Assembly (NCBI GenBank): GCA_947387575.1
Contig: CANDOC010000010.1
Span: forward strand, 62,001-126,000
DNA from: Spongorhabdus nitratireducens
GTDB taxonomy: Bacteria; Pseudomonadota; Gammaproteobacteria; Pseudomonadales; Endozoicomonadaceae
Direction: 5' to 3'
DNA length: 64,000 nucleotides
Below the pieces are notes generated by a model that ran no database searches, had not been told where the DNA came from, and saw nothing but the letters and a program-made list of their open reading frames with translations. Positions 45,203-56,100 of this stretch are shown in pieces. The translations under genes were made by a program, and so were the position numbers. Positions within the stretch are counted from its first letter, which is position 1. Each line of letters begins with the position of its first letter.

Positions 45203-48200
45203 TCACTCTGACAGGTTGCTGTGAGCATTTAGCAGCAACAACGCCTCATCAAAGTCATAGCTGTCTATAAGGTGCTTCAACTGTTGCGCAGGCGTTTTAC
45301 CAATTCTTGCAGCAAGAGCGGCTTCTATCGAATCGAAACGATCGACGACCTCAGCATCTCCCTCTGTCAAAGCTGCCTGCAGCTCAATTAAGTCACCGTC
45401 GGATAAGGGCGCTACAGCAGCCTGTTGTTCACTCGGAGAGATTGTTTCTTGTTCAAACGCTCGTAACCAGGCTTCCAGATCTGTCAGCAGTGTATCCAGG
45501 TCAGTTTCAAGCTGAGCCAGCAGCGTCTGGTTTTCCGGTTGTTTTTCCAGACGTGCAGCCAGTGCAGCAACATCATTGGCACCTACAGTTGCCGATGCAC
45601 CTTTAATCGCGTGAGCTTCTCTGGATAGCAGATTCAAATCTTCCCGGTGCTGCATCAATAGCTGCAATCGGGTGCGGTGATCCTTACAATACTGTCCCAG
45701 CACCTGCCGGTAACGCTCACTGTTACCCATCATTCTGCCGAGCCCTGCACTGGCATCCAGTCCATTGATACAGATACAAGGTTGAGAATTCAGTTCTTCG
45801 GTCTGATTCTCTGCATGACACACAGAGTTTCCACCCAGCCAGGTCCGCAGTACTTTTTCCAACTGGTCCGGATCCAGAGGCTTGGTAATATGATCATTCA
45901 TACCTGCTTCAAGTGATTTCTCTCTGTCACCACTCATCGCATGGGCTGTCATGGCAATAATTGGCAGTTCCCGGAAGGCTTCGATTTGTCTTAACCTGCG
46001 GGTGGCCTCATGACCATCCATAACCGGCATCTGGATATCCATAAAGACCAGATCAAAGCATGTCTGCTGAATCAACTCCAGTGCATCAAGGCCATTGCAG
46101 GCAACCGTGACATCGATGCCCATTGAATGCAGCAGCTCACTCGCAACCTGTTGGTTGATCTCATTATCTTCCACCAGCAAGACTCTGGCATTAGACAGGA
46201 ATTCTGTAGCAGCTGATTGCCCCTGGGGTACAGGTAATGTCAACTGGCCTGCGGCGGCATAAGCCGAATGGATGGCTCTTGCCAAACTTCGGGTTAACAC
46301 CGGCTTGATCAGCAGCGCATCAAAACCATTAGCGGAAAGATTGGCACCATGCTCAAGGCCATTAAATGCCATAAGCACAAAACGTGTGCGATCCGGCATT
46401 TCACAGTCACATTGACGTATAGCCTGGCGCAGACTGGAGGGGTCAGCATCCTGCAAGGTACTGTCGATCAATACCACGTCGGGGCAGAACATATACTGAC
46501 CAATCGCCTGTTCCGCTTCACGAATAGACGAAACCGTAACAGACTCCACACCGATATTTCGACAGATAGCATCCAGCCGACGGCGCACCAGTTCACTGTC
46601 CTCTACCACCAGCAATTTTCTGCAGGCTGAAGGCATTAGCTCAGCAGGGTTATAGGGTGTTGCTGTCTCCGCAACATGCAGCACAGCAGTAAAGGTGAAA
46701 GTACTTCCCTGTCCTGGCTCGGAAGTAACACCAATTTCCCCGCCCATCATCTTGACCAGACGCTGGCAAATAGCCAGCCCCAGTCCAGTACCACCAAACC
46801 GGCGAGTTGTTGAACTGTCCACCTGAGAGAACGTCTCAAACAACATCGGCAGCTTTTCGGCACTGATACCAATGCCGGTATCCGATACGCCAAAACTCAG
46901 TGTCACCTTGTCCCCAGCCTGACTGACGCGTGCGACACTGACACAGATCTCGCCCTGCTCGGTAAATTTCAGAGCATTATGAGTCAGATTCAGCAGCACC
47001 TGACCGATACGTAGTGAGTCACCTACCAGTAATCTGGGTACATCAGCAGCAATATCGAACAAGACTTCCAGCTGCTTTTCATCAACCTTTACACCGATCA
47101 GACTGGAAAGGTGCTCAAACACATCGTCCAGATTGAATTCCGCAGACTCCATATCCAGCTTGCCCGCTTCGATCTTGGAGAAGTCCAGAATGTCATTAAG
47201 GATACCCAGCAAAGAACTGGCAGACTGCTGTATCTTGCCTACATAATCATGCTGACGCTGATCCAGATGAGTCTGTAATACCAGATGACTCAGCCCCATG
47301 ATTGCATTCATCGGGGTGCGAATTTCGTGGCTCATATTGGCCAGAAATTCACTCTTGGCCCGGTTGGCCTGATCAGCCGCTTCCTTGGCCTGACGCAGTG
47401 TTTCTTCAGCCTGCTTGCGATCTCGAATATTACGACCGAAAGCGACAACATAACCTTCACCTTCATATTCCATGTAACTGGCTGTCAATTCGACCGGATA
47501 AATTTCACCGTGACGAGCCCGATGCTGGGTTTCCAGCGTCATAACCTTGCGGCTCATCAACTCCTGCCAGAAACTCTGCCAGCCTTCTTCATCATAGTCC
47601 GGCCAGATATCCGTAATCTGACGTTGATTCAGCTCATCAGGGGTGTAGTCAAGAAGCAGGCAAAGTGCTTTGTTGAAGTATTTAAATCCACCATTCTGGC
47701 GACACCACAGAATAAGGTCAGCGGCATGATCCAGCGAGAAGCGTGACATCATCAACTCACGCTCCCACTCCCGCTCACGGGTAATATCCGCCATCGTGCC
47801 AATGGCTCGGAATGGGCGGCCATCGGCATGGCGAATAACCACCTTACCTTTGGTCTGCACGGTAGCGAAGCTGCCATCTTTGCGTCTCAGGCGGAACTCA
47901 GCCTGATAAGGCTCATCACTGGCTGCTGACTTTTCATTCAGGAAGGCTGTTACCCGATCCTTGTCGTCAGAGTGAATCAATCTTCGCCAGCTGGAGAAGG
48001 AGCCGGTCTGATCATCCGGTTGATAGCCCAGAATCTGCTGATAGCGGGGGCTGAGATACATCTGCTGGTTTTCCAGATCCCAATCCCACAAGCCATCTGT
48101 TGTGGCTTCCATCGCTAACTGATAACGCTCCTCACTGGCTCGCAAGGCATCTTCAGCCTGCTTGCGAGCTCTGGCAATCGCAATCAGTTCACCTACACGA

Positions 48201-51004
48201 CGGAGGAGTACAATATCATCGGCTGACCAGATACGATCAGAGCGGTTAGACATCTGGGCAATACAGCCAACTGCAGAGCCTGCCAGCATCATCGGCACAT
48301 GCAGCACAGCGCCTATCGACTGTTGCTCCATAAAACCGCAAAGCTTTTGCTCTTCAGCACTGTCCAGTTCAATCCGCCGAATCTGACAGGTCCGCCCATG
48401 TCGCGGCTCTCGTCCCAACGGACTGCCCTGCACCGAACTCAGGTAATTGATATCGCCTTCAGCCAGAGGCTGACCATTACGACTCCACTGCTGGGCCAGA
48501 TTAATTTCACCACTGGCCTGAAACTGCAGGATATACATGTGATCACCCTGCATAAACATTGCTACAGCTTCCAGTGCATGCTTGATGGCTTCATCCAGTG
48601 GCGTATCCATAAACTGCCGTGTAACACGACTCAGTAATCGGTCAGCCTGAGCCCTGAGCCTGAGTGCTGCCTCAACCTGCTCCCTGCGGGAAATTTCCCG
48701 GGAAAGGCGACGGTTCCAGTAAATAATCAGAATCAGCAGGAACAACAGCGAGATCAGACCGATAGTTAATTCTTTACGAGGTACCCAGGCACCCAGTTCG
48801 ATTAGCATCCATTTCTGTTCTATGGCCCGCCGCTCATCGACCGTAATATTTTCAATGGCCTTGTTAAGCAATGAAACCAGCTCTGGTTGTCCCTTGCGGA
48901 CACCAAGGCGCAGCGAGCTGGCATAATCCAGCTCAATCGCCATACGCAGATTGGTAATTTTGGCGCGTTCAATCAGATAACTGGCAGATGCCAGATCCAT
49001 AATGGTCGCATCTGTCTGTCCCAGAGCCACCAACTTCAGTGCCTGTCCAGGTTCATCAGCTAAAACAAAATTGACGTCTTTCAGGCGGTTGGATACATAA
49101 TCAGTAACCGGCATGCCGGAAACCACACTGACTTTCTTGCCGGACAGGTCACCCAGAGTACTGATAGTGTCGTCCGTCTCCCGGGTGATGACTACATTGG
49201 GCACTTCCATATAGGGCACGGTAAAGTCCATGAACCGACCCTGTTCTTCACTCATGTAGGCAACCGGCAGAATCTCGGTTTGCCCCTGATAGATCGCAAT
49301 TTGCGCTTCAGCCCAGCTGGATGCCCAGTCCTGGGTAAACTGAATCCCCAGTTTGTCTTCGAGCAGACGCATATAATCGGCGCTGACACCTGCCATGGTG
49401 CCGTCCTGAGTCATAAACTCCATTGGTGGCATATTGCGCAATGCCATCAATCGCAATACAGGATGATCTTCCAGCCAGCGTCGTTCTCCGGGGGTAAGCT
49501 TGATCTGCATATTCTGCTGACCGTAGTAACGGTTCACCGGGTCAAATACCCACCGTTCTTCAAGCCGGGTCAGCTCAGCCTGGCTGATGGCATTGAAGCC
49601 ATCATTAATTACCGGCAGCAGCTTTCGACTTCGCTCTACTTCCATCGCAGCAGCAATGTATGAGCGCACCAGAATACTGTCGCTTTGTGATACATCGCCA
49701 ATCAAGCCTCGACGACTGAGCAGGTTGGATATAGCAACCGGCTCGGCCAGAATACCCTGCACTTCATCTCCAAGCAGGCCACTCAGCAAATCATCCCGGT
49801 TACCATACTGGCGAATATCGATTTCCGGCATCCAGTGGCGAATCAGCACATCAGAAGAGTTTCCACTGACGACTCCAACCACCATATCATCCAGCTCACT
49901 CAGCCCTTGCAAGACTCCCCGGGACTGAAGCTGAAACAGGCTGGAAACCATCACATAAAAAGGCTGGGAATATTGCCAGTTATCACTGCGCTCCTTGAGG
50001 GATGACATATCGCCGACAACATCAAGCCGGCCTTCTTTCAGGGCCTGCTGATTATCGAAGCTGTCTGCCATATGAAACCGGATCGGGTAGCCCGTCTTTT
50101 CCTGCCACAGTTTCCAGATATCAACAAACAATCCGGCAGGTTCGCCCAATGAGTTGATAAATGAAAACGGGGCGGCATCCATATCCAGTCCGATCCGCAG
50201 GGCATCAGCCGGGGCACTGTCTGCTTTGTGCAGCCAGTTATCACGGATCTCCAATCGCTCTTCCCGGGAAATTTTCAGCATTCCCCGCTGTACCAGACGG
50301 GACAGATGGCTGCGCTGGGCATCTACCCCGACTTTCATTGGCTGTCTGAAATCCAGCAGGATCTCTTCCAGATCATCCTGAATCGCTCTCATTCCCAGCA
50401 GATAGCCCAGTTTCAGGCGGGAGCCGGCAATAGCTCTTACTTTCCCGCGCATAAAGCTGTCAATCAGCTCCTGATCACTGGCAAACGAGACAATCTGGGT
50501 TCGAGGCTGGTGTAACTGGATCAGGGTCTGTGCCTGACTGCCGGCAACAACCCCCAAGGGTGCAGCACCATCGACAACATCAGCCTGAGAGATATCCTGC
50601 CTGGGATCCAGATACATCACCGTATCCAGCGTCCCAAGTAATGCGGTGGTATCCAGTAGCGGGCTGTCAGCCTTCTCGGCATCAACTACGGCAATTACAT
50701 CCACCCTGCCATCACGCAACCGGTTCAGCGCCTCTGCTGTACCCATTGCCACAAAACGCACGGGGATACCGGTACGGACAGACCACAGACGCCAGATATC
50801 AATGACGGCGCCCTTGGCCTGACCTTTTTCACTGCTGAACATGATTGGTACATTACCGGGCTCATAGGCAATCACCAGCGGCTGGTACTGGTAACGCAGC
50901 AACCGTTCATCAGCCATGCCTTTTCCCCCGCTGAGGGAAAAAAGAAAGGCAACTAAAACTGGCAGGATAAACTGGCGCAAACAACTCATCAGCGAATCAA
51001 ACAC
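45203..51004 (-). CDS. Giant BvgS/EvgS-like hybrid sensor kinase with three periplasmic binding modules
   Basis: A 1933-residue inner-membrane phosphorelay kinase. Order: signal or anchor helix (about 8-28), three SBP_bac_3-type Venus-flytrap modules (about 35-260, 262-495, 505-745), a membrane helix ([18 protein letters not shown], about 745-765), GAF (about 790-945), two PAS domains (about 952-1205), and HisKA with H1226 in [13 protein letters not shown]. Then come the ATPase domain ([25 protein letters not shown]), a first receiver with D1514 that lacks the conserved Thr/Ser, a canonical second receiver with D1656 ([11 protein letters not shown]), and an Hpt domain with H1798. BvgS and EvgS have two flytraps, so three is unusual. 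The start is GTG 51004 or ATG 50989, both without a good ribosome-binding site. The partner regulator is not adjacent. Confidence 0.9.
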   Translation of the reverse strand: MFDSLMSCLRQFILPVLVAFLFSLSGGKGMADERLLRYQYQPLVIAYEPGNVPIMFSSEKGQAKGAVIDIWRLWSVRTGIPVRFVAMGTAEALNRLRDGRVDVIAVVDAEKADSPLLDTTALLGTLDTVMYLDPRQDISQADVVDGAAPLGVVAGSQAQTLIQLHQPRTQIVSFASDQELIDSFMRGKVRAIAGSRLKLGYLLGMRAIQDDLEEILLDFRQPMKVGVDAQRSHLSRLVQRGMLKISREERLEIRDNWLHKADSAPADALRIGLDMDAAPFSFINSLGEPAGLFVDIWKLWQEKTGYPIRFHMADSFDNQQALKEGRLDVVGDMSSLKERSDNWQYSQPFYVMVSSLFQLQSRGVLQGLSELDDMVVGVVSGNSSDVLIRHWMPEIDIRQYGNRDDLLSGLLGDEVQGILAEPVAISNLLSRRGLIGDVSQSDSILVRSYIAAAMEVERSRKLLPVINDGFNAISQAELTRLEERWVFDPVNRYYGQQNMQIKLTPGERRWLEDHPVLRLMALRNMPPMEFMTQDGTMAGVSADYMRLLEDKLGIQFTQDWASSWAEAQIAIYQGQTEILPVAYMSEEQGRFMDFTVPYMEVPNVVITRETDDTISTLGDLSGKKVSVVSGMPVTDYVSNRLKDVNFVLADEPGQALKLVALGQTDATIMDLASASYLIERAKITNLRMAIELDYASSLRLGVRKGQPELVSLLNKAIENITVDERRAIEQKWMLIELGAWVPRKELTIGLISLLFLLILIIYWNRRLSREISRREQVEAALRLRAQADRLLSRVTRQFMDTPLDEAIKHALEAVAMFMQGDHMYILQFQASGEINLAQQWSRNGQPLAEGDINYLSSVQGSPLGREPRHGRTCQIRRIELDSAEEQKLCGFMEQQSIGAVLHVPMMLAGSAVGCIAQMSNRSDRIWSADDIVLLRRVGELIAIARARKQAEDALRASEERYQLAMEATTDGLWDWDLENQQMYLSPRYQQILGYQPDDQTGSFSSWRRLIHSDDKDRVTAFLNEKSAASDEPYQAEFRLRRKDGSFATVQTKGKVVIRHADGRPFRAIGTMADITREREWERELMMSRFSLDHAADLILWCRQNGGFKYFNKALCLLLDYTPDELNQRQITDIWPDYDEEGWQSFWQELMSRKVMTLETQHRARHGEIYPVELTASYMEYEGEGYVVAFGRNIRDRKQAEETLRQAKEAADQANRAKSEFLANMSHEIRTPMNAIMGLSHLVLQTHLDQRQHDYVGKIQQSASSLLGILNDILDFSKIEAGKLDMESAEFNLDDVFEHLSSLIGVKVDEKQLEVLFDIAADVPRLLVGDSLRIGQVLLNLTHNALKFTEQGEICVSVARVSQAGDKVTLSFGVSDTGIGISAEKLPMLFETFSQVDSSTTRRFGGTGLGLAICQRLVKMMGGEIGVTSEPGQGSTFTFTAVLHVAETATPYNPAELMPSACRKLLVVEDSELVRRRLDAICRNIGVESVTVSSIREAEQAIGQYMFCPDVVLIDSTLQDADPSSLRQAIRQCDCEMPDRTRFVLMAFNGLEHGANLSANGFDALLIKPVLTRSLARAIHSAYAAAGQLTLPVPQGQSAATEFLSNARVLLVEDNEINQQVASELLHSMGIDVTVACNGLDALELIQQTCFDLVFMDIQMPVMDGHEATRRLRQIEAFRELPIIAMTAHAMSGDREKSLEAGMNDHITKPLDPDQLEKVLRTWLGGNSVCHAENQTEELNSQPCICINGLDASAGLGRMMGNSERYRQVLGQYCKDHRTRLQLLMQHREDLNLLSREAHAIKGASATVGANDVAALAARLEKQPENQTLLAQLETDLDTLLTDLEAWLRAFEQETISPSEQQAAVAPLSDGDLIELQAALTEGDAEVVDRFDSIEAALAARIGKTPAQQLKHLIDSYDFDEALLLLNAHSNLSE

Positions 51005-51300
51005 AAAAAGATCAGAATGGATAATGGCTCACATCTGATAAAGAGGGTGGAAATCCCCTCCTAAATCTGAGCGAACAGCACTTTTAATTCATTTTAACGA
51101 TATAAACTACTTTTTATATTGCGTTAACACCTTACCAGCGCATTTTCCCTGTCAGGAAACTGGTATCAGAGGCCGCTATAGTCTTAGCTTTAAAGGTAAA
51201 GGAGGAATTTCAACAGATTCCGAAAGGCTTGGATAGCAGTCTGTCGGATGTTCTTCTTTTCAAGAGAGCATTTCAGGGAAGTGTTTAGGGAAAAGTACCG
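51005..51300. other. Divergent promoter region between kinase and DUF1521 cassette
   Basis: About 296 bases without a convincing gene. It is AT-rich at 51081-51120, where promoters in either direction could lie. A small dyad GAGGG/CCCCTC is at 51043-51060. GCTATAGTC near 51176 is a candidate plus-strand -10. A strong ribosome-binding-like GGAGGAA at 51201 is not followed by a usable ATG. Confidence 0.4.
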
Positions 51301-51606
51301 ATGCCCATCAACTGTGACATCGTCAAGGAAGAAGATTTACCAGCCAACAAGCAGCTGCGTGAGTCAAAGTCACTCATTCAGAAGACCATGCAATTGCTGC
51401 AGAAATCCACATCTGCCATTTCCCGGTACGGTATAAACCCGGAGCAGGCCGATCGCATTCTTGCTGAATCCGAATGGCCTGATGAAAGTCAGCAGGTCAT
51501 CAAAGAAGAATATGCCAAGTTGAAGGCTGACCTTAAAGGACCTGAAGCCAAGAAGAAACCACGCCGCAAGCCTCGCTCAGGCATGCTTGGCAAAAGGATG
51601 ATCTAA
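51301..51606 (+). CDS. Small protein with basic tail, first gene of the DUF1521 cassette
   Basis: A 101-residue protein that I cannot assign to a named family. It starts at ATG 51301 behind AGGGA. Residues 15-75 are predicted helical and polar, with the motif YGINPEQA (43-50). The C-terminus is strongly basic (KKKPRRKPRSGMLGKRM, residues 84-100). There is no signal peptide. It ends 14 bp before the DUF1521 gene. The third gene of the cassette has the same plan, so the two look paralogous. Partner or chaperone roles are possible but unproven. Confidence 0.75.
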   Translation: MPINCDIVKEEDLPANKQLRESKSLIQKTMQLLQKSTSAISRYGINPEQADRILAESEWPDESQQVIKEEYAKLKADLKGPEAKKKPRRKPRSGMLGKRMI

Positions 51607-51620
51607 CAGGAGTTGGTGAA

Positions 51621-52745
51621 ATGAGCCTGGGCCCGATAAACCCTTCAACAGGACAACCTCTTCCCGTCTCAGGCGGAGCTTCCGTCGATGGTATCAAGAG
51701 CCAGGGTGAAGGCGGTCTTGGGGCCTACGATCCACAAACCGCCCTGATGATTGTCAATATCAAGCGTCATAACCTGATACACGGTAACCTCCAGTCCCAG
51801 ATTGGTGCGTTCCAGCAAATGAACGCCAAAATGGAAAAGCTGGGACAATTGCAAGCTTCTCTATCCGAAGCCAGCCTGCAGACACCCGAATTCACAGAAA
51901 CCACCTGGTCCAGCTCCAAAGCTGATAATGGTGACCATAAGATTGATCTGGGTGACGGCTATAAAATAACCGTAAAGGATAACGATAACGCCACCTGGAT
52001 TCTTGAAGATGCAGACGGCAATCAGACCAAAATCTGGGGTGACCCCCATATCAACTATGGTAACGACAGCAGCAAGCGCGATGCAGACTTCAAAGGCACC
52101 ATTTCCTTAATGCTGGATAATGGTACCAAAATCACCATTGATACCATCCCCGCTGCTGAAGCAGGCCGTCCGGATCTGGGCGATCAGACCTTTTCAGAAA
52201 AGCTGACAATCACCCAGGCTAACCAAGTCATGGTTGTTGATAACATCATGTCCGGTGCCGGTACACCAACGATAACAGGTCCAAGTCTGGAAAATGCTCG
52301 CCAGATTGATGACCAGACCAACGATGGTGTTATTCTACGAGAAGGCGATAAAGGTGTTGGTCATTTTGTAGATGTCACAGGTCAGAAAGTCACCGGATAT
52401 TTTGCCCAGACCACCGTTATAAATGAGCACAAAGACCAGCATGACGAGCCAGTAGTCAGCGTGGACATGCTGGATTTTGCCCGCAGCGTAGGAATTGACA
52501 CAACATTTACCGACCCTTCTACCGGCCAGAAAGTTGAATCAGACGGTTTCATGACGAAGGAGCAGATCAAGATTTTCAAGGAACGGGTCAAAGGCAAGCA
52601 GGAATCATTCGGTAATGTGACCCAGCTTCAGACTGTTAAAATCCAGTCCTGGTTTAACAAACTGAATCAGTCTATTGAAATGGCCTCGAACGTCGAGTCC
52701 AAGAGCCACAACAGCAAGAACACCCTCATTGGTAACCTGAGATAA
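51621..52745 (+). CDS. DUF1521 (metal-ion-inducible autocleavage) domain protein
   Basis: A 374-residue protein starting at ATG 51621 behind AGGAG. Residues 1-90 are a polar N-terminus with a helical stretch (MIVNIKRHNLIHGNLQSQIG). The DUF1521 core follows (about 95-250), with KIWGDPHINYG and DFKGTISLMLDNGTKITIDT. In rhizobial NopE1 and a Vibrio homologue this domain self-cleaves between Asp and Pro of GDPH when calcium or other metals are present; here the bond is D141-P142. The C-terminal 120 residues end in a helix (KIQSWFNKLNQSIEMASNVE). There is no signal peptide, so type III or other non-Sec export is possible. No type III genes are in the window. Confidence 0.82.
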   Translation: MSLGPINPSTGQPLPVSGGASVDGIKSQGEGGLGAYDPQTALMIVNIKRHNLIHGNLQSQIGAFQQMNAKMEKLGQLQASLSEASLQTPEFTETTWSSSKADNGDHKIDLGDGYKITVKDNDNATWILEDADGNQTKIWGDPHINYGNDSSKRDADFKGTISLMLDNGTKITIDTIPAAEAGRPDLGDQTFSEKLTITQANQVMVVDNIMSGAGTPTITGPSLENARQIDDQTNDGVILREGDKGVGHFVDVTGQKVTGYFAQTTVINEHKDQHDEPVVSVDMLDFARSVGIDTTFTDPSTGQKVESDGFMTKEQIKIFKERVKGKQESFGNVTQLQTVKIQSWFNKLNQSIEMASNVESKSHNSKNTLIGNLR

Positions 52746-52749
52746 CGTC

Positions 52750-53043
52750 ATGAGCAAGAAAGAAAACACCGACGAGTTCGATCTCCAGGCACAGGTTGAT
52801 GCCACTAACAAACTGCTCGCGGAAGCTCAGAGTGCGTTCGCCCGTCAAGCCAAACTGCAGCAACAACTTGGTTTAAATCCTGCTGCTGCCGAGGTTTATG
52901 AAGAAAAGCTGCAACCCAGTGAAGTTGCCATGCAGCAGGCACTCTCTCTTGCAGCCTCTCAGGGTGGCAAACCTGAAAAGAAAGGCAAGCGCAAGCGTAA
53001 CAGTGGACTGCTTAAAGCAGTTACCCGTCAGGGGCGGATTTAA
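52750..53043 (+). CDS. Small protein with basic tail, third gene of the DUF1521 cassette
   Basis: A 97-residue protein starting 4 bp after the DUF1521 stop, so surely co-translated. It has a helical N-terminal half (DLQAQVDATNKLLAEAQSAF), the motif LGLNPAAA (40-47) and a basic tail (KPEKKGKRKRNSGLLKAV, residues 74-91). GxNP and SGxL occur in the same order as in the 101-residue protein, with similar spacing (44 versus 49 residues), which suggests duplication. No family name is recognised and no signal peptide is seen. Confidence 0.75.
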   Translation: MSKKENTDEFDLQAQVDATNKLLAEAQSAFARQAKLQQQLGLNPAAAEVYEEKLQPSEVAMQQALSLAASQGGKPEKKGKRKRNSGLLKAVTRQGRI

Positions 53044-53124
53044 CGACTCCAAGCCACTACAACACTTGCCCTGCCCCCATAGCTTCACAGACAATATTCC
53101 GTCTCACCGTAGCGGAATATCCCA

Positions 53125-56100
53125 GTGCTTACAGTCCACCACTCCAATCAGCTGGATGTCCTCAAAGACCTGCTTGTCAGCCTGATTCAACGTGATCCGA
53201 TTCAGGATCCCTTCACCGATGAACAGATTCTGGTACAGAGCCCCGGCATGGCCCAATGGCTGCGCCTGGAGTTGGCAAAATCACTGGGTATTGCTGCAGG
53301 TACTGCATTTCCGCTTCCAGCCAGTTTTATCTGGGAAATGTTTAAACGTACCCTGCCCGGCGTGCCCGCACGTTCGGCATTTACCAAAGATTCCATGACT
53401 TGGAAGCTGGTCACGCTATTGCCAACCCTGCTTGATCAGGAGGCTTTTGCGCCATTACGCCATTACCTTGAAGATGACCCGGATGGTATCCGCTGCTACC
53501 AGCTGGCTGGCAAGATAGCTGACACCTACGACCAATATCTGGTTTACCGTCCTGACTGGGTTCTGGACTGGGAAGCCGGAGACGACAGAACGGATATAAC
53601 AGCCGACCAGCCCTGGCAACCCATACTCTGGCGCGCACTGGTCAAACATACGGCTGATTTAGGACAGTCTCACTGGCACCGGGCCAACCTGTACGAACAG
53701 TTCACTCAACAGCTACAAAAGAAGACAGCAACAGGCGTGCTGCCAAAACGGCTGTTTGTATTTGGTATTTCCGCGCTCCCGCCCAACTATGTCGAAGCAT
53801 TAAAAGCTCTGGGGGAACATATTGAAGTTCACCTGATGATTACCAACCCCTGTCGTTATTACTGGGGCGATATCAAGGATCCAAAATACCTGGCCCGACT
53901 CGATGCACGTCTTTTGCCGTCCAGCCAGAAAACATCAGCCGCTGGTGAAGCTGGTAACCCGTTACTAGCATCAATGGGCAAGTTGGGACGTGATTATCTT
54001 CACCAGCTTTATGAACTGCCCGCCGGAGAAATTGACGCTTTTGTTGATATTGACCGGGATAATCTGCTGGCCAATATTCAGGCAGATATTTTAAATCTGG
54101 AAGATAACACCGAAGTTTCATCCCCTTTTACCATCAAGGATAATGACCACTCACTTTCACTACACAGCTGTCACAGCCCGATGCGTGAAGTGGAAGTATT
54201 GCATGATCACCTGCTGGGGCTGCTGGAGCAAAACCCTGCCCTGACACCTAAAGATATTGTGGTGATGATGCCTGATGTCGACAGCTACAGCCCCTGTGTT
54301 CAGGCCGTTTTCGGTAGTGCTCCGGAGCAGCGGTTTATTCCATTTTCAGTATCCGATCTGAGCACCACCACCGAACATCCGGTACTGGAAGGATTACTGC
54401 ACCTGTTATCCCTCAATACCAGCCGTGCCAGTGCTCCAGAGCTGCTTGAGCTATTGGAAATCCCGGCCATTCTTGACCGTTTTGGACTGACAAGCGGTGA
54501 CTTTGAGCTACTGCGAGAATGGGTTCCAAGCGCAGGTATTCGCTGGGGCTTGAATGAAGACCACCAGACAAGCTGTGACTTGCCAGCCCGAAACAGTAAT
54601 ACATGGGCATTTGGCCTACGTCGTATGCTACTGGGCTATGCTATGCCGGAAGCCGCCGGACTGTATCAGGATATCTATCCCTTTGAAGCTTCACAGGGAA
54701 TGGCCGCCGAGCGGATTGGTCGGCTCGCAAGCTTTATTGAACAGATAGAATACTTGTCGGAAACACTGGAACAACCACGGTCTGCACCAGACTGGATTTT
54801 GTACATTAACCAGTTACTGGAAAGTTTCTTTACACCAGAAGCACATGAATATCCACTGGATCGAGTACGGCGCCACCTGGAAGAACTGAAACAACAGCTG
54901 GAAGATGCCGGTTATACCGATACCCTGCCGCTGCCGGTTTTATTTGATTATCTGAATGAACGACTCAGTAATGAACGAGGCAGTCAGCGTTTTCTGGCAG
55001 GACAGGTCAACTTTTGCACCCTGATGCCCATGCGTTCGATTCCTTTCAAGATAGTTTGCCTGCTGGGAATGAATGATGGCGCTTATCCCCGCAGTCTGCC
55101 GCCTACCGGTTTTGACCTGATTGCCCGACACACACAGCGGGGTGACCGCTCTCGCAGGGATGATGACCGCTACCTATTCCTCGAGGCTCTGCTGTCTGCC
55201 CGACAGCAGCTTTATATCAGCTATGTTGGCCGTAGCATCCGTGATGACTCCGAGCGCACACCTTCGGTTCTGGTAACAGAGCTACTGGATTACTGCTGCC
55301 GCTCTTGCACGCTGGAAAGCGATATCGATGCCAGTGACAAGCAGATTTCAGCCAAACTGCTCCAACAGCATACACTGCAGCCCTTTAGCCCCGAGTGTTT
55401 TAAACCGGATCATCAAAGTTATGCTGCCGAATGGCTACCTGCTGCTATCAGTCAGAATGCGGAGTCGACTGAATATACAACAGAGTTTTTGAATCAGGAG
55501 CTCCCTGCAGCCGAGGTTGTCAAAGAACTGGAGCTCAGTGAACTACTTCGCTTTTACCGCAACCCCTGCAAATACTTTTTCAACCGCCGGCTGAAAGTCT
55601 GGTTTGAAGCGGAAGATGAAACGCTGGAAGAACAGGAGCCCTTTAATCTGGACGGTTTACAGAGGTACCAGATTCTGGGAGGTTTACTTGAAAGCCAGCT
55701 TAAACACGGTAACACCGACGGTTATGAAGCGGCCCTTCAGGCTTCAGGACAGCTGCCCCACGGCCATTTTGGCGACATCCTGCTGGATGACCAGAAAGAA
55801 ACCATCACCGAGATGTCAAAGGAGCTTCTGCCAGCAATACAGAACCCCGTTGACGATATAGAAGTCGATTTAGAGTTACAGACTAAACAAGGCTCTGTCC
55901 GTCTTACCGGATGGCTACGGGGCTGCTATGAATCAGGTTTGGTGCGCTACCGTACAGCCCAAATCAAGGGCACAGATATTTTGCGTGCCGGTATCGAGCA
56001 TCTGGCCTGCTGTGCCAGTGGTCACGACCACAAAACCCTACTGGCAGGCACAGAAGATCAGATGATATTTCATCCGGTACCACCAGATGATGCCATTAAA

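Noticed and set aside
51085-51180. Type III (Hrp-box-like) or sigma-54 promoter for the DUF1521 cassette
   Set aside because: GGAAAC near 51157 resembles the first half of a Hrp box, but no CCAC half follows at the right spacing, and no sigma-54 GG/GC pair was found.
51201-51300. Leader peptide behind the strong GGAGGAA at 51201
   Set aside because: No ATG, GTG or TTG lies at the right distance. The nearest in-frame option (TTG 51229, 19 codons) is about 20 nt away and not convincing.
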